DNA from: Candidatus Methylomirabilota bacterium
Lineage (GTDB): Bacteria; Methylomirabilota; Methylomirabilia; Rokubacteriales; CSP1-6
Assembly: GCA_035764725.1 (NCBI GenBank)
Contig: DASTYT010000137.1
Coordinates: 1-35,759, forward strand
Direction: 5' to 3'
DNA length: 35,759 nt
Below the pieces are notes generated by a model. It was not told the origin of the DNA. It did no database searches and was given only the letters and a program-made list of their open reading frames with translations. The translations under genes and the position numbers were made by a program. Below are positions 24,972 to 33,434 of the stretch, one piece after another. The number at the start of each line of letters is the position of its first letter. Position 1 is the stretch's first letter.

Positions 24972-25529
24972 CTAGGGTTCGCCCGCGCCGCCGTCAGCGT
25001 CCTTCATGGCGACGGTGACCTGGGCGGGACGGAGCACCCGGCCGTTGATGAGATAGCCGCGCGCCGTCTCGTCGACCACCGTCATGTCGGGCTGGCCGAC
25101 CGCGGGCACGCGGGCCACCGCCTCGTGGCGCTCGGGGTCGAAGGGCGCGCCCACCGCGGAGAACGAGGTCACCCCCGCGCGCTCGAGCACGCGGAGCAGC
25201 TCGCGCTGGATCAGCTCCACCCCGGCGGTGACGGCCGCGGCGGCGGGATCCTGGCGGGCCGCCTGCAGCGCGCGATCGAAGTTGTCCAGCACGGGGAGGA
25301 GATCGCGGACCAGCGACTCCGCGGCCGAGCGCACGTACTCCTCCCGCTCGCGCACCGCACGCTTGCGGTAGTTGTCGAACTCGGCGACGGTGCGGATGTA
25401 GCGGTCCCGCGTGGCCTCGGCCTCGCGGGTTTTCGCCTCCACCGCCTCGCGCAGCCGCTCGACCTCGCGCTCGAGGTCGAGCCCGGTGGCGCCGTTCCAG
25501 TCTTCTGACCCTTCGCGTTGATCGGACAT
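24972..25529 (-). CDS. grpE: Nucleotide exchange factor GrpE
   Basis: The ATG at 25529 gives 185 residues. A long N-terminal coiled coil (LEREVERLREAVEAKTREAEATRDRYIRTVAEFDNYRKR) is followed by VRDLLPVLDNFDRAL and the beta-wing end RHEAVARVP ... GYLINGRVLRPAQVTVA, all classic GrpE. It releases ADP from DnaK. It has its own promoter (TGCTATAAT, 25539-25547) after a hairpin that follows hrcA. There is no Shine-Dalgarno sequence. Confidence 0.95.
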   Translation of the reverse strand: MSDQREGSEDWNGATGLDLEREVERLREAVEAKTREAEATRDRYIRTVAEFDNYRKRAVREREEYVRSAAESLVRDLLPVLDNFDRALQAARQDPAAAAVTAGVELIQRELLRVLERAGVTSFSAVGAPFDPERHEAVARVPAVGQPDMTVVDETARGYLINGRVLRPAQVTVAMKDADGGAGEP

Positions 25530-25538
25530 TGCGGAGAA

Positions 25539-25547
25539 ATTATAGCA
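25539..25547 (-). promoter_or_regulatory. Extended -10 promoter TGCTATAAT of grpE-dnaJ
   Basis: A perfect TATAAT (25539-25544) with an upstream TG forms an extended -10. It ends nine bases before the grpE ATG, so the message is probably leaderless. I see no CIRCE inverted repeat (TTAGCACTC-N9-GAGTGCTAA) in this gap, although hrcA is the gene just upstream. Confidence 0.6.
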
Positions 25548-25550
25548 GAC

Positions 25551-25570
25551 GCCCCGAGGGCGCCCGGGGC
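25551..25570 (-). terminator. GC hairpin just after hrcA
   Basis: A perfect 6-bp stem GCCCCG/CGGGGC with an 8-base loop lies three bases past the hrcA stop. No T-run follows; the extended -10 of grpE does. It may attenuate read-through from hrcA or hide the promoter region. Confidence 0.35.
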
Positions 25571-25573
25571 CCC

Positions 25574-26629
25574 TCAGGAGGGCAGGTAAAGGTCGGAGCG
25601 GACGCGCGAGAGCGAGGACGAGACCAGCCGTGCCGTCTCATCCACAATCGAGATCACGTCGGAGTAGAGCATGCGCCGGGGCCCGACCACGCCGAGCACG
25701 CCCAGGACCTGGTCACGATAGGTATAGGTCGAGGCGACCAGGCTCACCTCGCGCAGCTCCTCCATCGGGTTCTCGTTCCCGATCAGCACGCGCACCCCGC
25801 GCTCCTGCGCCATCTGCGAGAGGAGGTCGATGAGCCGCGCCTTCTCCTCGAAAGCATGGAGAAGTCTCCGCATCGTCGTCACGTCGCCGAGGTCGGGGTG
25901 GTCGAGCATGTTGAGGGCCCCGCTCACGTAGAGCGTGCGCGCGCGGAGCAGGGCTACCACCTGATCCAGCAGCGGGCGGCTGCGCGTCCAGAGCGGATCG
26001 AGGGGATCCAGCGGGACGCCGATCTCGTCGACGATCGCCTGGAACGTGCGGCCGCGGAAGCGGCGCGTGAGCGCCCGCCCGATCTCGCGGAGCTCGTCGG
26101 GCCCCAGCCGGCCGTCGACCGACAGCGCCTGCGTGGTGACCCAGCCGGTGTCGGTCACGACCACTGCGAGGGCACGTCCCTCGGCGAGCGGCATCAGCTC
26201 GATGCGGTCCAGCGCCGTCTGCTTGAGGGGCGGCGCGAGCAGGATGCCCGTCATGTTGGTGCCCTGCGAGAGCGCGGCCGGCGTCTCCGCCATCAGCCGC
26301 TCGGCCGCGCTCGTGGGGGGCGCGGGGGCCGTGTCCCGGGACGGGGCGGGCGCGGCCTTCTCACCCCAGGGCATGCCGCGGAGATGGTCCACGTAGAAGC
26401 GATACGCCTTGTCGGTCGGCACGCGCCCCGCGGACGTGTGAGGCTGGGAGAGATAGCCCATTTCCTCGAGATCGGCCATCGCGTTGCGGATGGTGGCCGG
26501 AGAGAGCCCACGCATGTGGCGTCGCGAGATCGAGCGCGAGCCCACCGGCTCGGCGTTCTCGACGTACTCCGCGATCACCGCCAGCAGGACCTGGCGTCGC
26601 CGCTCGTCGAGGTGATCGGGGCCCGTCAT
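25574..26629 (-). CDS. hrcA: Heat-inducible transcription repressor HrcA
   Basis: The ATG at 26629 gives 351 residues; a TTG at 26644 would add five. The N-terminal winged helix reads LDERRRQVLLAVIAEYVENAEPVGSRSISRRH and LSPATIRNAMADLEEMGYLSQPHTSAGRVPTDKAYRFYVD, the HrcA signature. A GAF-like domain and the C-terminal GPRRMLYSDVISIVDETARLV follow. HrcA represses chaperone operons through CIRCE elements. None is visible in this window, so its targets (dnaK, groESL) are presumably elsewhere. It follows hemW, a conserved order. Confidence 0.95.
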   Translation of the reverse strand: MTGPDHLDERRRQVLLAVIAEYVENAEPVGSRSISRRHMRGLSPATIRNAMADLEEMGYLSQPHTSAGRVPTDKAYRFYVDHLRGMPWGEKAAPAPSRDTAPAPPTSAAERLMAETPAALSQGTNMTGILLAPPLKQTALDRIELMPLAEGRALAVVVTDTGWVTTQALSVDGRLGPDELREIGRALTRRFRGRTFQAIVDEIGVPLDPLDPLWTRSRPLLDQVVALLRARTLYVSGALNMLDHPDLGDVTTMRRLLHAFEEKARLIDLLSQMAQERGVRVLIGNENPMEELREVSLVASTYTYRDQVLGVLGVVGPRRMLYSDVISIVDETARLVSSSLSRVRSDLYLPS

Positions 26630-26644
26630 GTCGTCATCGTACAA

Positions 26645-27856
26645 CTACAGCAGGTCGACAAACAGGGCGTCGGAGAGGAAGAACCCGTCCTCGGTGAGCC
26701 GCGTCCGGCCGCCGCGCGTCTCGAGGAGGCCGCGGGCCCGCCAGTCGTCCAGCCGCTCGGGCAGGCGCCCGCGCTCCAGCGCGAGCCGCTCCGCGAGCCA
26801 GGCCTCGGGCACGCCGTCGCTGGTGCGGAGCCCGAGGAAGAGGCGCTCGGCCAGCCGCTGGCGCGCGGTCAGCGTCTCGTGCGTAGCCACCGGGAGCCGG
26901 CCCGCTTCCACGGTGGCGCAGTAACGTTCGAGCGCCTTCGCGTTGCCGTAGCGGACGTCGCCGAGGAAGCCGCAGGCCCCGGGGCCGAGGCCGAGGTACT
27001 CTTCCGCGCGCCAGTAGACCTGGTTGTGAGCGGAGCGATGACCGGGCCTCGCGTAGTTCGACACTTCGTAGTGCTCGTACCCGGCCTCGGCGGCGAGGTG
27101 GATCAGCAGGCGGTACTGCGCGGCCAGCGCGTCCTCGGCGGGAAGGCCTCGCACCCCGGCGGCGGTCCAGAGGCTGCCTTCGTCGAGCGAGAGCGCATAG
27201 GCGGAGAGATGGTCGGGCTCCCACGCGAGCGCTTCGCGCACGGTGCGCTCCCAGCCGGCCTCGTCCTCGCCCGGGAGGCCGTAGATGAGGTCCACGCTCA
27301 CGTGGGGGAAGCCCGCGCCGCGGGCGGCGTCGAAGGCTCGGCGCGCATCCGCGGCGGAGTGGAGACGGTCCAGTGCGGGGAGCACGCGGTCGTCGAGACT
27401 CTGCACGCCCAGGCTGATGCGGGTGACGCCGGCCCTGCGATAGCCGGCAAAGCGCGCGGGACTCACGCTCTCGGGATTGCACTCCACCGTGATCTCGGTC
27501 CCGGGCTCGATGCCGAATCGGGCGCGGAGGGCGTCGAGCACGCCGGCCAGCTCGTCGGGAGCCAGCAGGGACGGCGTGCCGCCGCCGAGGAAGATCGTGC
27601 CTAAGCGCACGCCGCTCACCCACGGGGCGGCGCCGGCGAGGGCGATCTCGGCCCCGAGGGCGCGCAGGAAGCGGGGCACCGCGGCCTCGAGGTAGGGAGC
27701 GGTGTTGAACGAGCAGTAGCCGCAGCGCTTGGTGCAGAAGGGGACGTGCACGTAGGCGCCGAGGCGGTTTGCCCGCGGCGCCCACGCGTCCAGTGGCGCT
27801 ACGGGAGCCAGTTGCCCAGCCGTCTCCACCTGAGCCAGTGCCGGTCGCCGTTCCAC
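26645..27856 (-). CDS. hemW: HemW-like radical SAM protein (coproporphyrinogen III oxidase-like)
   Basis: The GTG at 27856 gives 403 residues and overlaps the end of lepB by 58 bp; a GTG at 27829 would shorten the overlap to 31. The radical SAM cluster motif is CTKRCGYC (Cys41, Cys45, Cys48), followed by LGGGTPSLL and VECNPESV. HNQVYW, the motif linked to haem binding in HemW, is present. The HemN C-terminal domain reads AERLFLGLRTSDGV. HemW proteins insert or traffic haem rather than oxidise coproporphyrinogen. The gene precedes hrcA, the usual order. Confidence 0.92.
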   Translation of the reverse strand: MERRPALAQVETAGQLAPVAPLDAWAPRANRLGAYVHVPFCTKRCGYCSFNTAPYLEAAVPRFLRALGAEIALAGAAPWVSGVRLGTIFLGGGTPSLLAPDELAGVLDALRARFGIEPGTEITVECNPESVSPARFAGYRRAGVTRISLGVQSLDDRVLPALDRLHSAADARRAFDAARGAGFPHVSVDLIYGLPGEDEAGWERTVREALAWEPDHLSAYALSLDEGSLWTAAGVRGLPAEDALAAQYRLLIHLAAEAGYEHYEVSNYARPGHRSAHNQVYWRAEEYLGLGPGACGFLGDVRYGNAKALERYCATVEAGRLPVATHETLTARQRLAERLFLGLRTSDGVPEAWLAERLALERGRLPERLDDWRARGLLETRGGRTRLTEDGFFLSDALFVDLL

Positions 27857-28473
27857 GACCAGTAGATCAGGAAGGCCTTGCCGCGGATCTTCTCGCGCTT
27901 CACGAAGCCCCAGTAGCGGCTGTCCTGCGAGTTGTCGCGATTGTCGCCCATGACGAAGTAGGACCCGGGCGGCACCACGATGGCATCGCAGGCATAGAGA
28001 TAGCCGCAGTGCCCCGACGGCGTGGTCGGGATGGACCCCGGCCGCACGTACGGCTCGTCGAGGGGCTGGCCGTTCACGAAGGCGCGGTTGTCCTTCACCT
28101 GCACGGTCTCGCCGCCGGTGGCGATGATGCGCTTGATGAAGTCGCGCGACTCGTCGTTGGGGTACTTGAACACGATGATATCGCCGCGGCGCGGCGCCCG
28201 CAGGCCGGGCAGGTGCGCGTCGGTGAAGGGGATCTCTGGACCGTAGAGGAACTTGTTCACGAGGATGTAGTCGCCCACGAGGAGGGTATCCATCATGGAG
28301 CCCGAGGGGATCGTGAACGCCTGCACCACGAACGCGCGGATCAGCAGTGCCAGGAGGACGGCGACGATGATGGCCTCGCCGTACTCGCGAACGAGCGACT
28401 TGCGTCGGGGCTTGACGACCGCCTCCGCGGGGCGGGCCCGCGCCTCCTCGGGCCGGGTCTCGATGTCGCTCAT
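27799..28473 (-). CDS. lepB: Signal peptidase I LepB
   Basis: The ATG at 28473, two bases after the lepA stop, gives 224 residues. One N-terminal membrane segment (EAIIVAVLLALLIRAFVV, about 33-50) precedes the catalytic box TIPSGSMMDTLLVGDYI with Ser59. The Lys box is DFIKRIIATGGE, and the C-terminal box is GDNRDNSQDSRYWGFV. It cleaves signal peptides of exported proteins such as the DUF1254 pair and LivK here. The lepA-lepB pairing is conserved in many bacteria. A longer upstream frame is lepA overlap. Confidence 0.95.
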   Translation of the reverse strand: MSDIETRPEEARARPAEAVVKPRRKSLVREYGEAIIVAVLLALLIRAFVVQAFTIPSGSMMDTLLVGDYILVNKFLYGPEIPFTDAHLPGLRAPRRGDIIVFKYPNDESRDFIKRIIATGGETVQVKDNRAFVNGQPLDEPYVRPGSIPTTPSGHCGYLYACDAIVVPPGSYFVMGDNRDNSQDSRYWGFVKREKIRGKAFLIYWSWNGDRHWLRWRRLGNWLP

Positions 28474-28475
28474 AC

Positions 28476-30266
28476 TCAGCTCTTGAGGACCGACAGGAAC
28501 GCTTCCTGCGGCACCTCGACCTTGCCTACCTGTTTCATGCGCTTCTTTCCCTCTTTCTGCTTCTCGAGGAGCTTCCGCTTGCGGGTGATGTCGCCGCCGT
28601 AGCACTTGGCGGTGACGTTCTTGCCCATCGCCTTCACCGTCTCACGCGCGATGACGCGGCTCCCGATGGCGGCCTGGATGGCCACCTCGTAGAGCTGGCG
28701 GGGAATGACGCCGCGGAGTTTCTCGGTCAACGCCTTGCCGCGCTCGTAGGCCTTGTCCCGGTGCACGATGACGGACAGCGCGTCCACCGGGTCGCCGTTG
28801 AGCAGGATGTCGAGCTTCACCAGCTCGGACTCGCGGAAGTCGAGGAAGTCATAGTCGAAGGAGGCATAGCCCTTGGACACCGACTTCAGCTTGTCGTAGA
28901 AGTCCACCACAATCTCGGCGAGCGGGAAGTCGAAGAGGATGTGGACCCGCTTGCCCACGTACTCGAGCGAGCGGTGCTCGCCCCGCTTCTCCTGGGCGAG
29001 CTTGTAGATCTCGCTCATGAACTCCGTCGGCACGAAGACGGAGCCCCGGACGTACGGCTCCTCCATGTGCTCGATCTTGTCGGGCGGCGGCAGCTTGGAG
29101 GGGTTGTCGACCTCCAGCATCTCGCCCTCCGTCGTCATCACGCGGTAGCGCACGCTGGGCGCGGTGACGATCAACGAGAGGTTGAACTCGCGCTCCAGGC
29201 GCTCCTGCACGATCTCGAGGTGCAGCATGCCGAGGAAGCCGCAGCGGAAGCCGTAGCCCAAAGCAAGGGACGTCTCCGGTTCATAGTTGAACGCGGAGTC
29301 GTTCAGGCGCAGCTTCTCCAGCGCGTCGCGCAGCCCCTCGTAATCCGTGTCCTCGATCGGGTAGAGCCCCGCGAAGACCATCGGCTTGGCGTCCCGGTAG
29401 CCGGGGCACGGCTCGGCGGTGGGGCGGAGGGCGTCGGTGATGGTCTCGCCGATCTTGGCGTCGGCCACACGCTTGATGGACGCGGTGAGGTAGCCGACCT
29501 GGCCCGCGGCGAGCTCCTCCACCGGGCGCATGTCGGGCGAGAACACCCCCACCTGCTGCACCTCGTAGAACTTGCCGTTGGACATGAACAGCACGCGCTG
29601 GCCCGCGCGCACGCGGCCGTCGATCAGCCGGATGTAGACCACCACGCCCTGGTACGAGTCGTAGAAGGAGTCGAAGACCAGCGCCTTGAGCGGCGCCCCC
29701 GGGTCGCCCGTGGGCGCCGGAATGCGCTGCACGATCGCCTCCAGCACGTCTTCGACCCCGGTCCCGTGCTTGGCGGAGATGGCGATGGCGGCGTCGCCGT
29801 CCAGCTCGAGCAGCTCGGTGATCTGGGTGCGGGTGCCCTCGACGTCGGCGGCGGGGAGATCGATCTTGTTGATGACCGGGACGATCTCGAGGCCGCCGTC
29901 CAGCGCCAGATAGTAGTTGGCGAGCGTCTGCGCCTCGACGCCCTGCGCGGCGTCGACGATCAGGAGCGCCCCCTCGCACGCGGCCAGCGAGCGCGACACC
30001 TCGTAGGAGAAGTCGACGTGGCCCGGCGTGTCGATGAGGTTGAGGGTGTAGGCCTTGCCGTCCTTGCCCGTGTAGAGCAGGCGGACGGTATGGGCCTTGA
30101 TGGTGATCCCCCGCTCCTTCTCCAGGTCCATCGAGTCCAGGACCTGCCCCACCGCCTTCTTCGCGTCCATCGTCCCCGTCAGTGCCAGCAACCGGTCGGC
30201 CAGGGTGGACTTGCCGTGGTCGATGTGCGCGACGATTGAGAAGTTTCGGATGCGGTCGGTCGCCAT
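28476..30266 (-). CDS. lepA: Elongation factor 4 (LepA/EF4)
   Basis: This 596-residue translational GTPase has G1 AHIDHGKST (13-21), G2 EKERGITI, G3 DTPGHVDF, G4 NKID, and the LepA-specific C-terminal domain ([59 protein letters not shown]). EF4 back-translocates or remobilises stalled ribosomes. No Shine-Dalgarno sequence precedes the ATG; a TATCCT (30275-30280) ends eight bases upstream. It leads the lepA-lepB-hemW-hrcA unit. Confidence 0.97.
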   Translation of the reverse strand: MATDRIRNFSIVAHIDHGKSTLADRLLALTGTMDAKKAVGQVLDSMDLEKERGITIKAHTVRLLYTGKDGKAYTLNLIDTPGHVDFSYEVSRSLAACEGALLIVDAAQGVEAQTLANYYLALDGGLEIVPVINKIDLPAADVEGTRTQITELLELDGDAAIAISAKHGTGVEDVLEAIVQRIPAPTGDPGAPLKALVFDSFYDSYQGVVVYIRLIDGRVRAGQRVLFMSNGKFYEVQQVGVFSPDMRPVEELAAGQVGYLTASIKRVADAKIGETITDALRPTAEPCPGYRDAKPMVFAGLYPIEDTDYEGLRDALEKLRLNDSAFNYEPETSLALGYGFRCGFLGMLHLEIVQERLEREFNLSLIVTAPSVRYRVMTTEGEMLEVDNPSKLPPPDKIEHMEEPYVRGSVFVPTEFMSEIYKLAQEKRGEHRSLEYVGKRVHILFDFPLAEIVVDFYDKLKSVSKGYASFDYDFLDFRESELVKLDILLNGDPVDALSVIVHRDKAYERGKALTEKLRGVIPRQLYEVAIQAAIGSRVIARETVKAMGKNVTAKCYGGDITRKRKLLEKQKEGKKRMKQVGKVEVPQEAFLSVLKS

Positions 30267-30274
30267 CTATTCGA

Positions 30275-30280
30275 AGGATA
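30275..30280 (-). promoter_or_regulatory. -10-like hexamer of lepA
   Basis: TATCCT on the minus strand ends eight bases before the lepA ATG and directly follows a GC hairpin. This suggests a near-leaderless transcript. Confidence 0.45.
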
Positions 30281-30286
30281 ACACGT

Positions 30287-30315
30287 CCCCCCGGGGGGGC
30301 TCAGGCCCCCGGGGG
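30287..30315 (-). terminator. Very GC-rich hairpin between the nucleotidyltransferase gene and lepA
   Basis: The plus strand reads six C, seven G, a short CTCAG turn, then five C and five G. This can fold into a strong but imperfect hairpin. It starts five bases after the nucleotidyltransferase stop and lies just upstream of the lepA -10. No T-run follows, so it would be a non-canonical terminator. Confidence 0.4.
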
Positions 30316-30319
30316 TTGG

Positions 30320-31459
30320 TCAGGGGAGCGACGCCCCGGCCGGCACGACGGTCCCGCCCTCCAGCACCGCCCCGGGGCCGATCCGGGCTCCCGCGCCTAC
30401 CCGCACCCCGGCCCCGACGATGCAATCCCGGAGGTCGGCTCCCTCGCCGACCTCCACCCGCTCCCACAGCACAGTGCCCTCGATGGCTGCCGAGGCGCGG
30501 ACCTCGCAGTCCGGTCCCAGGACGACGTGGGGGCCGACGTGGCTCCCCGCGGCCAGGCGACAGCCGGCCCCCACCACCGCGGGTCCGGTGAGGCGAGCGC
30601 CGGCATCTACCGCGGCGCGCTCGGCCACGAAGCGGCCGTCGCCGCGCGAGCCGGCAGGAGCCAGCGCCGTCCTGACGCGCCCGGCGAGGAGATCGAGCTG
30701 GCCCTGTCGATACTTCGCAGGGCTGCCGATGTCCAGCCAGTACGCGCCCGATACCCAGCCGAAGAAGGGCAGGCGATCGGCGAGGAGGCCGGGGAAGAAC
30801 TCGCGCTCGATCGACACCGCCCGGCCCGTGGGGATGCGCTCGAGCAGCTCACGGGCGAGGAGGTACACCCCGGCGTTCACGGTGTCGGTGGTGATCTGCG
30901 AGGGGTCGGGCTTCTCGATGAAACGCTGGATCGCGCCGCGCTCGCCCAGCTCCACGAGACCGTAGGAGGTGGGATCGGGGACGCGCGTGAGGTAGATGCT
31001 GGCGACGGCGCGGCGTTCGGCGTGGATGGCGAGCATGGCGCCGAGGTCGGCGTCGGTGAGGATGTCCCCGTTCAGGACCAGGACGAGATCGCCGACCTGC
31101 TCTACCGCGTTCCGCACGCCGCCCGCGGTGCCGAGGGGCTCCGCCTCCACCACGTAGGAGAGCCGCACGCCCCACGCGGTGCCGTCGCCCATGGCGGCGC
31201 GCACGGCGTCCACCATGTAGGAGCAGGAGAGCACGACGTCCCGCACGCCGTGGCGCGCGAGCAGCGCGAGCTGATACGCGAGGAAGGGGATGTTGAGCAG
31301 GGGGACGATGGGCTTGGGCCGGTCATAGGTGAGCGGCCGGAGCCGCGTGCCCTGCCCCCCGGCGAGGATGACGGCGGTTACTTGGTCGGCGTCCAGGGCT
31401 CCGCCTCGCCGATCAGCATGACGGGGATCCCGTCGCGGATGGGATAGGCCTTGCGGCAC
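30320..31459 (-). CDS. Sugar-1-phosphate nucleotidyltransferase (NDP-sugar synthase)
   Basis: The core is a nucleotidyltransferase fold: AVILAGGQGTRLRPLT, the sugar-site Lys in DRPKPIVPL, EAEPLGTAGGVRNA, the metal Asp in LVLNGDILTD, and FIEKPDP. It continues with VNAGVYLL and WLDIGSPAKYRQ. The C-terminal third is a left-handed beta-helix of hexapeptide repeats (VGAGCRLAAGSHVGPHVVLG, IVGAGVRVGAGARIGPGAVLEGG). Mannose-1-phosphate guanylyltransferase and glucose-1-phosphate thymidylyltransferase/uridylyltransferase types share this layout; I cannot choose. The only standard start is GTG at 31459, which overlaps the Trm112-like gene by 82 bp. The first 26 residues then look non-homologous; CTG at 31396 is the closer alternative. 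Confidence 0.88.
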   Translation of the reverse strand: MPQGLSHPRRDPRHADRRGGALDADQVTAVILAGGQGTRLRPLTYDRPKPIVPLLNIPFLAYQLALLARHGVRDVVLSCSYMVDAVRAAMGDGTAWGVRLSYVVEAEPLGTAGGVRNAVEQVGDLVLVLNGDILTDADLGAMLAIHAERRAVASIYLTRVPDPTSYGLVELGERGAIQRFIEKPDPSQITTDTVNAGVYLLARELLERIPTGRAVSIEREFFPGLLADRLPFFGWVSGAYWLDIGSPAKYRQGQLDLLAGRVRTALAPAGSRGDGRFVAERAAVDAGARLTGPAVVGAGCRLAAGSHVGPHVVLGPDCEVRASAAIEGTVLWERVEVGEGADLRDCIVGAGVRVGAGARIGPGAVLEGGTVVPAGASLP

Positions 31460-31548
31460 GCCGGGCAGATGATGCGGGTGTCCTCGAACAGGAGATCGCC
31501 CTTGCAGGCGGGGCAGGCCAGGATGGCGCGTAGCTCCTCGTCGATCAT
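31378..31548 (-). CDS. Trm112-like zinc-ribbon protein
   Basis: The ATG at 31548 overlaps the epimerase stop (ATGA), giving 56 residues. It matches the YcaR/Trm112 family: IDEELRAILACPACKGDLL, then RIICPACRKAYPIRDGIPVML. Two CPAC knuckles likely bind one zinc; many bacterial members lack the last Cys pair. Bacterial members often lie next to lpxK/kdsB or glycan genes, as here beside nucleotide-sugar genes. The function is unknown; in eukaryotes Trm112 activates methyltransferases. Confidence 0.88.
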   Translation of the reverse strand: MIDEELRAILACPACKGDLLFEDTRIICPACRKAYPIRDGIPVMLIGEAEPWTPTK

Positions 31549-32474
31549 CGCGAGCGCTCCTTCTTGAAGAATCCGTAGGTGAGGGCGAGCCCCTCGTCCA
31601 GCGACACCGCCGGGCGCCAGCCGAGCTCGCGCGCGGCGCGCGCGGCGTCGAGACAACTCCGGCGCTGCTCGCCGGGCCGGGCCCGCGCGTGCACGAAGGC
31701 GGCGTCGAGGCCGACGGCGTTACAGAGGCGTTTGTGCAATTCGAGGACGGTGGTCTCGCTGCCGGTGCCGATGTTGAGGCCGCCGGTGAGGCGCGGCCGC
31801 TCCAGCGCCGCGAGGTTCGCCGCCGCCACGTCGGCCACGTAGACGTAGTCCCGCGTCTGCTTGCCGTCGCCGTTGATCTGGCACGGCACCCCGTCGAGCA
31901 GTCGGGTGCAGAAGATCGCGACCACCCCGGCCTCGCCGGCGGGATTCTGGCGGGGCCCGTAGACGTTGGCGTAGCGCAGCGACAGCGCCGTCCAGCCGTG
32001 CAGCGCGCCCAGCGCGACGATGTACTGCTCCATCGCGGCCTTCGAGACGCCGTAGGGCGAGGAGGGCCGCGAGGGATGATCCTCCGGCGTGGGAATGACC
32101 TCGGTGTCGCCGTAGCCGGCGCTGCTCGCGGAGTAGATGATGCGCTGGACGCCCGCGCGTCGGCAGCACTCGAGGAGATTGAGCCCGCCGACCAGGTTCA
32201 CGCTGGCATCGAAGCCGGGATCCGCCACCGAGCGGCCCACCGAGGCCTGGGCGGCCAGATGCGCGACCGCCTCGGGCCGCTCCTTGTGGAACACGTCGCC
32301 GAGGCGCGCGCTGCGGAGGTCCATGGCGTGGAGGGTGACCGGCTTACCGGCGAGCCAGGCGGGATTGCCGGTGGCGAGGTTATCGACCACGGACACGGTG
32401 TGGCCGGCGCCGAGCAAGGCGTCGACCACGTGCGAGCCGATGAAGCCCGCCCCACCGGTGACGAGGACCCTCAC
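31545..32474 (-). CDS. NAD-dependent epimerase, UDP-glucose 4-epimerase-like
   Basis: This 309-residue extended SDR protein has a Rossmann start [36 protein letters not shown], catalytic SASSAGYGD and YGVSK (Tyr and Lys of YxxxK), LRYANVYGPRQNP, and the C-terminal NIGTGSETTVLELHKRL. The sequence fits GalE/WbpP-like UDP-sugar 4-epimerases. It follows the UDP-xylose synthase gene by 18 bp, so it may act on UDP-glucuronate, UDP-xylose or UDP-glucose. The ATG is at 32474. Confidence 0.9.
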   Translation of the reverse strand: MRVLVTGGAGFIGSHVVDALLGAGHTVSVVDNLATGNPAWLAGKPVTLHAMDLRSARLGDVFHKERPEAVAHLAAQASVGRSVADPGFDASVNLVGGLNLLECCRRAGVQRIIYSASSAGYGDTEVIPTPEDHPSRPSSPYGVSKAAMEQYIVALGALHGWTALSLRYANVYGPRQNPAGEAGVVAIFCTRLLDGVPCQINGDGKQTRDYVYVADVAAANLAALERPRLTGGLNIGTGSETTVLELHKRLCNAVGLDAAFVHARARPGEQRRSCLDAARAARELGWRPAVSLDEGLALTYGFFKKERSR

Positions 32475-32492
32475 GCGAAGCGCCTCATCGCC

Positions 32493-33425
32493 TCAGGCTA
32501 GCCCGCGGGATCGGTACCAGTCGATGGTCTCGCGGAGCCCCTGCTCGACGTCGATGCGCGGCTCCCAGCCGAGCTGGGTGCGGGCGCGGGTGATGTCGGG
32601 CTGGCGCACCTTGGGGTCGTCGACGGGCAGGGGAATGAAGCGCAGGTCGCTCCGGGAGCCCGAGAGCCGGATGATCAGCTTCGCGAGGTCGAGCAGCGTC
32701 ATCTCGTTCGGGTTGCCGATGTTGACGGGGTCGTTCACCGACGAGTTCATCAGCCGCCAGATCCCGTCGACGAGATCGGAGCAGTGGGTGAAGGAGCGCG
32801 TCTGTGAGCCATCGCCCGCCACCGTGAGGGGCTCACCGCGGAGGGCCTGACGGATGAAAGTCGGAATCGCGCGGCCGTCGGTGAGCCGCATCCGGGTTCC
32901 GAACGTATTGAAAATTCTCACGATCTTCGTGTCGACGCCGTGGAAGCGGTGATAGGCCATGGTCATGGCCTCGGCGAAGCGCTTGGCCTCGTCGTACACA
33001 CCGCGCGGGCCCACCGGGTTCACGTTGCCCCAGTAGTCCTCCTGCTGCGGATGCACGAGGGGATCGCCGTACACCTCGGACGTGGACGCGAGGAGGAACT
33101 TCGCGCCCCGCGCCTTGGCGACGCCGAGGGCCTTGTGGGTGCCGAGCGCGCCCACCTTCAGCGTCTGGATCGGCAGCTCGAGGTAGTCGATGGGAGAGGC
33201 GGGACTCGCGAAGTGGAGCACGAAATCCAGCGGCCCGTCGACCACGATGTAGTTGGTGACGTCGTGCTTGACGAAGAGAAAGCGGGGATCGCGGATGTGG
33301 GCGATGTTCTCGGGGTTGCCCGTGAGCAGGTTGTCCATGCACACGACCGAGCAGCCCTTCGAGAGGAGGAGATCGCAGAGGTGGGAGCCGATGAAGCCGG
33401 CCCCGCCGGTGACGAGCACGCGCAC
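32493..33425 (-). CDS. uxs: UDP-glucuronate decarboxylase (UDP-xylose synthase)
   Basis: This 310-residue extended SDR protein has the UXS hallmarks: [69 protein letters not shown] (with Tyr/Lys catalytic pair), [20 protein letters not shown], and [14 protein letters not shown]. It converts UDP-glucuronate to UDP-xylose. The dehydrogenase that makes UDP-glucuronate is encoded 9 bp upstream, so the two form a pathway pair. The start is GTG at 33425; no good ribosome site is seen, so coupling to the upstream gene is likely. Confidence 0.94.
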   Translation of the reverse strand: MRVLVTGGAGFIGSHLCDLLLSKGCSVVCMDNLLTGNPENIAHIRDPRFLFVKHDVTNYIVVDGPLDFVLHFASPASPIDYLELPIQTLKVGALGTHKALGVAKARGAKFLLASTSEVYGDPLVHPQQEDYWGNVNPVGPRGVYDEAKRFAEAMTMAYHRFHGVDTKIVRIFNTFGTRMRLTDGRAIPTFIRQALRGEPLTVAGDGSQTRSFTHCSDLVDGIWRLMNSSVNDPVNIGNPNEMTLLDLAKLIIRLSGSRSDLRFIPLPVDDPKVRQPDITRARTQLGWEPRIDVEQGLRETIDWYRSRGLA

Positions 33426-33434
33426 GGACGGTGC

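Noticed and set aside
25530..25573. CIRCE (HrcA-binding) element upstream of grpE
   Set aside because: The inverted repeat there is GCCCCG/CGGGGC, not TTAGCACTC/GAGTGCTAA.
28474..28605. 44-residue N-terminal extension of LepB
   Set aside because: It overlaps the conserved LepA C-terminus. The ATG at 28473, two bases after the lepA stop, gives a normal signal peptidase I.
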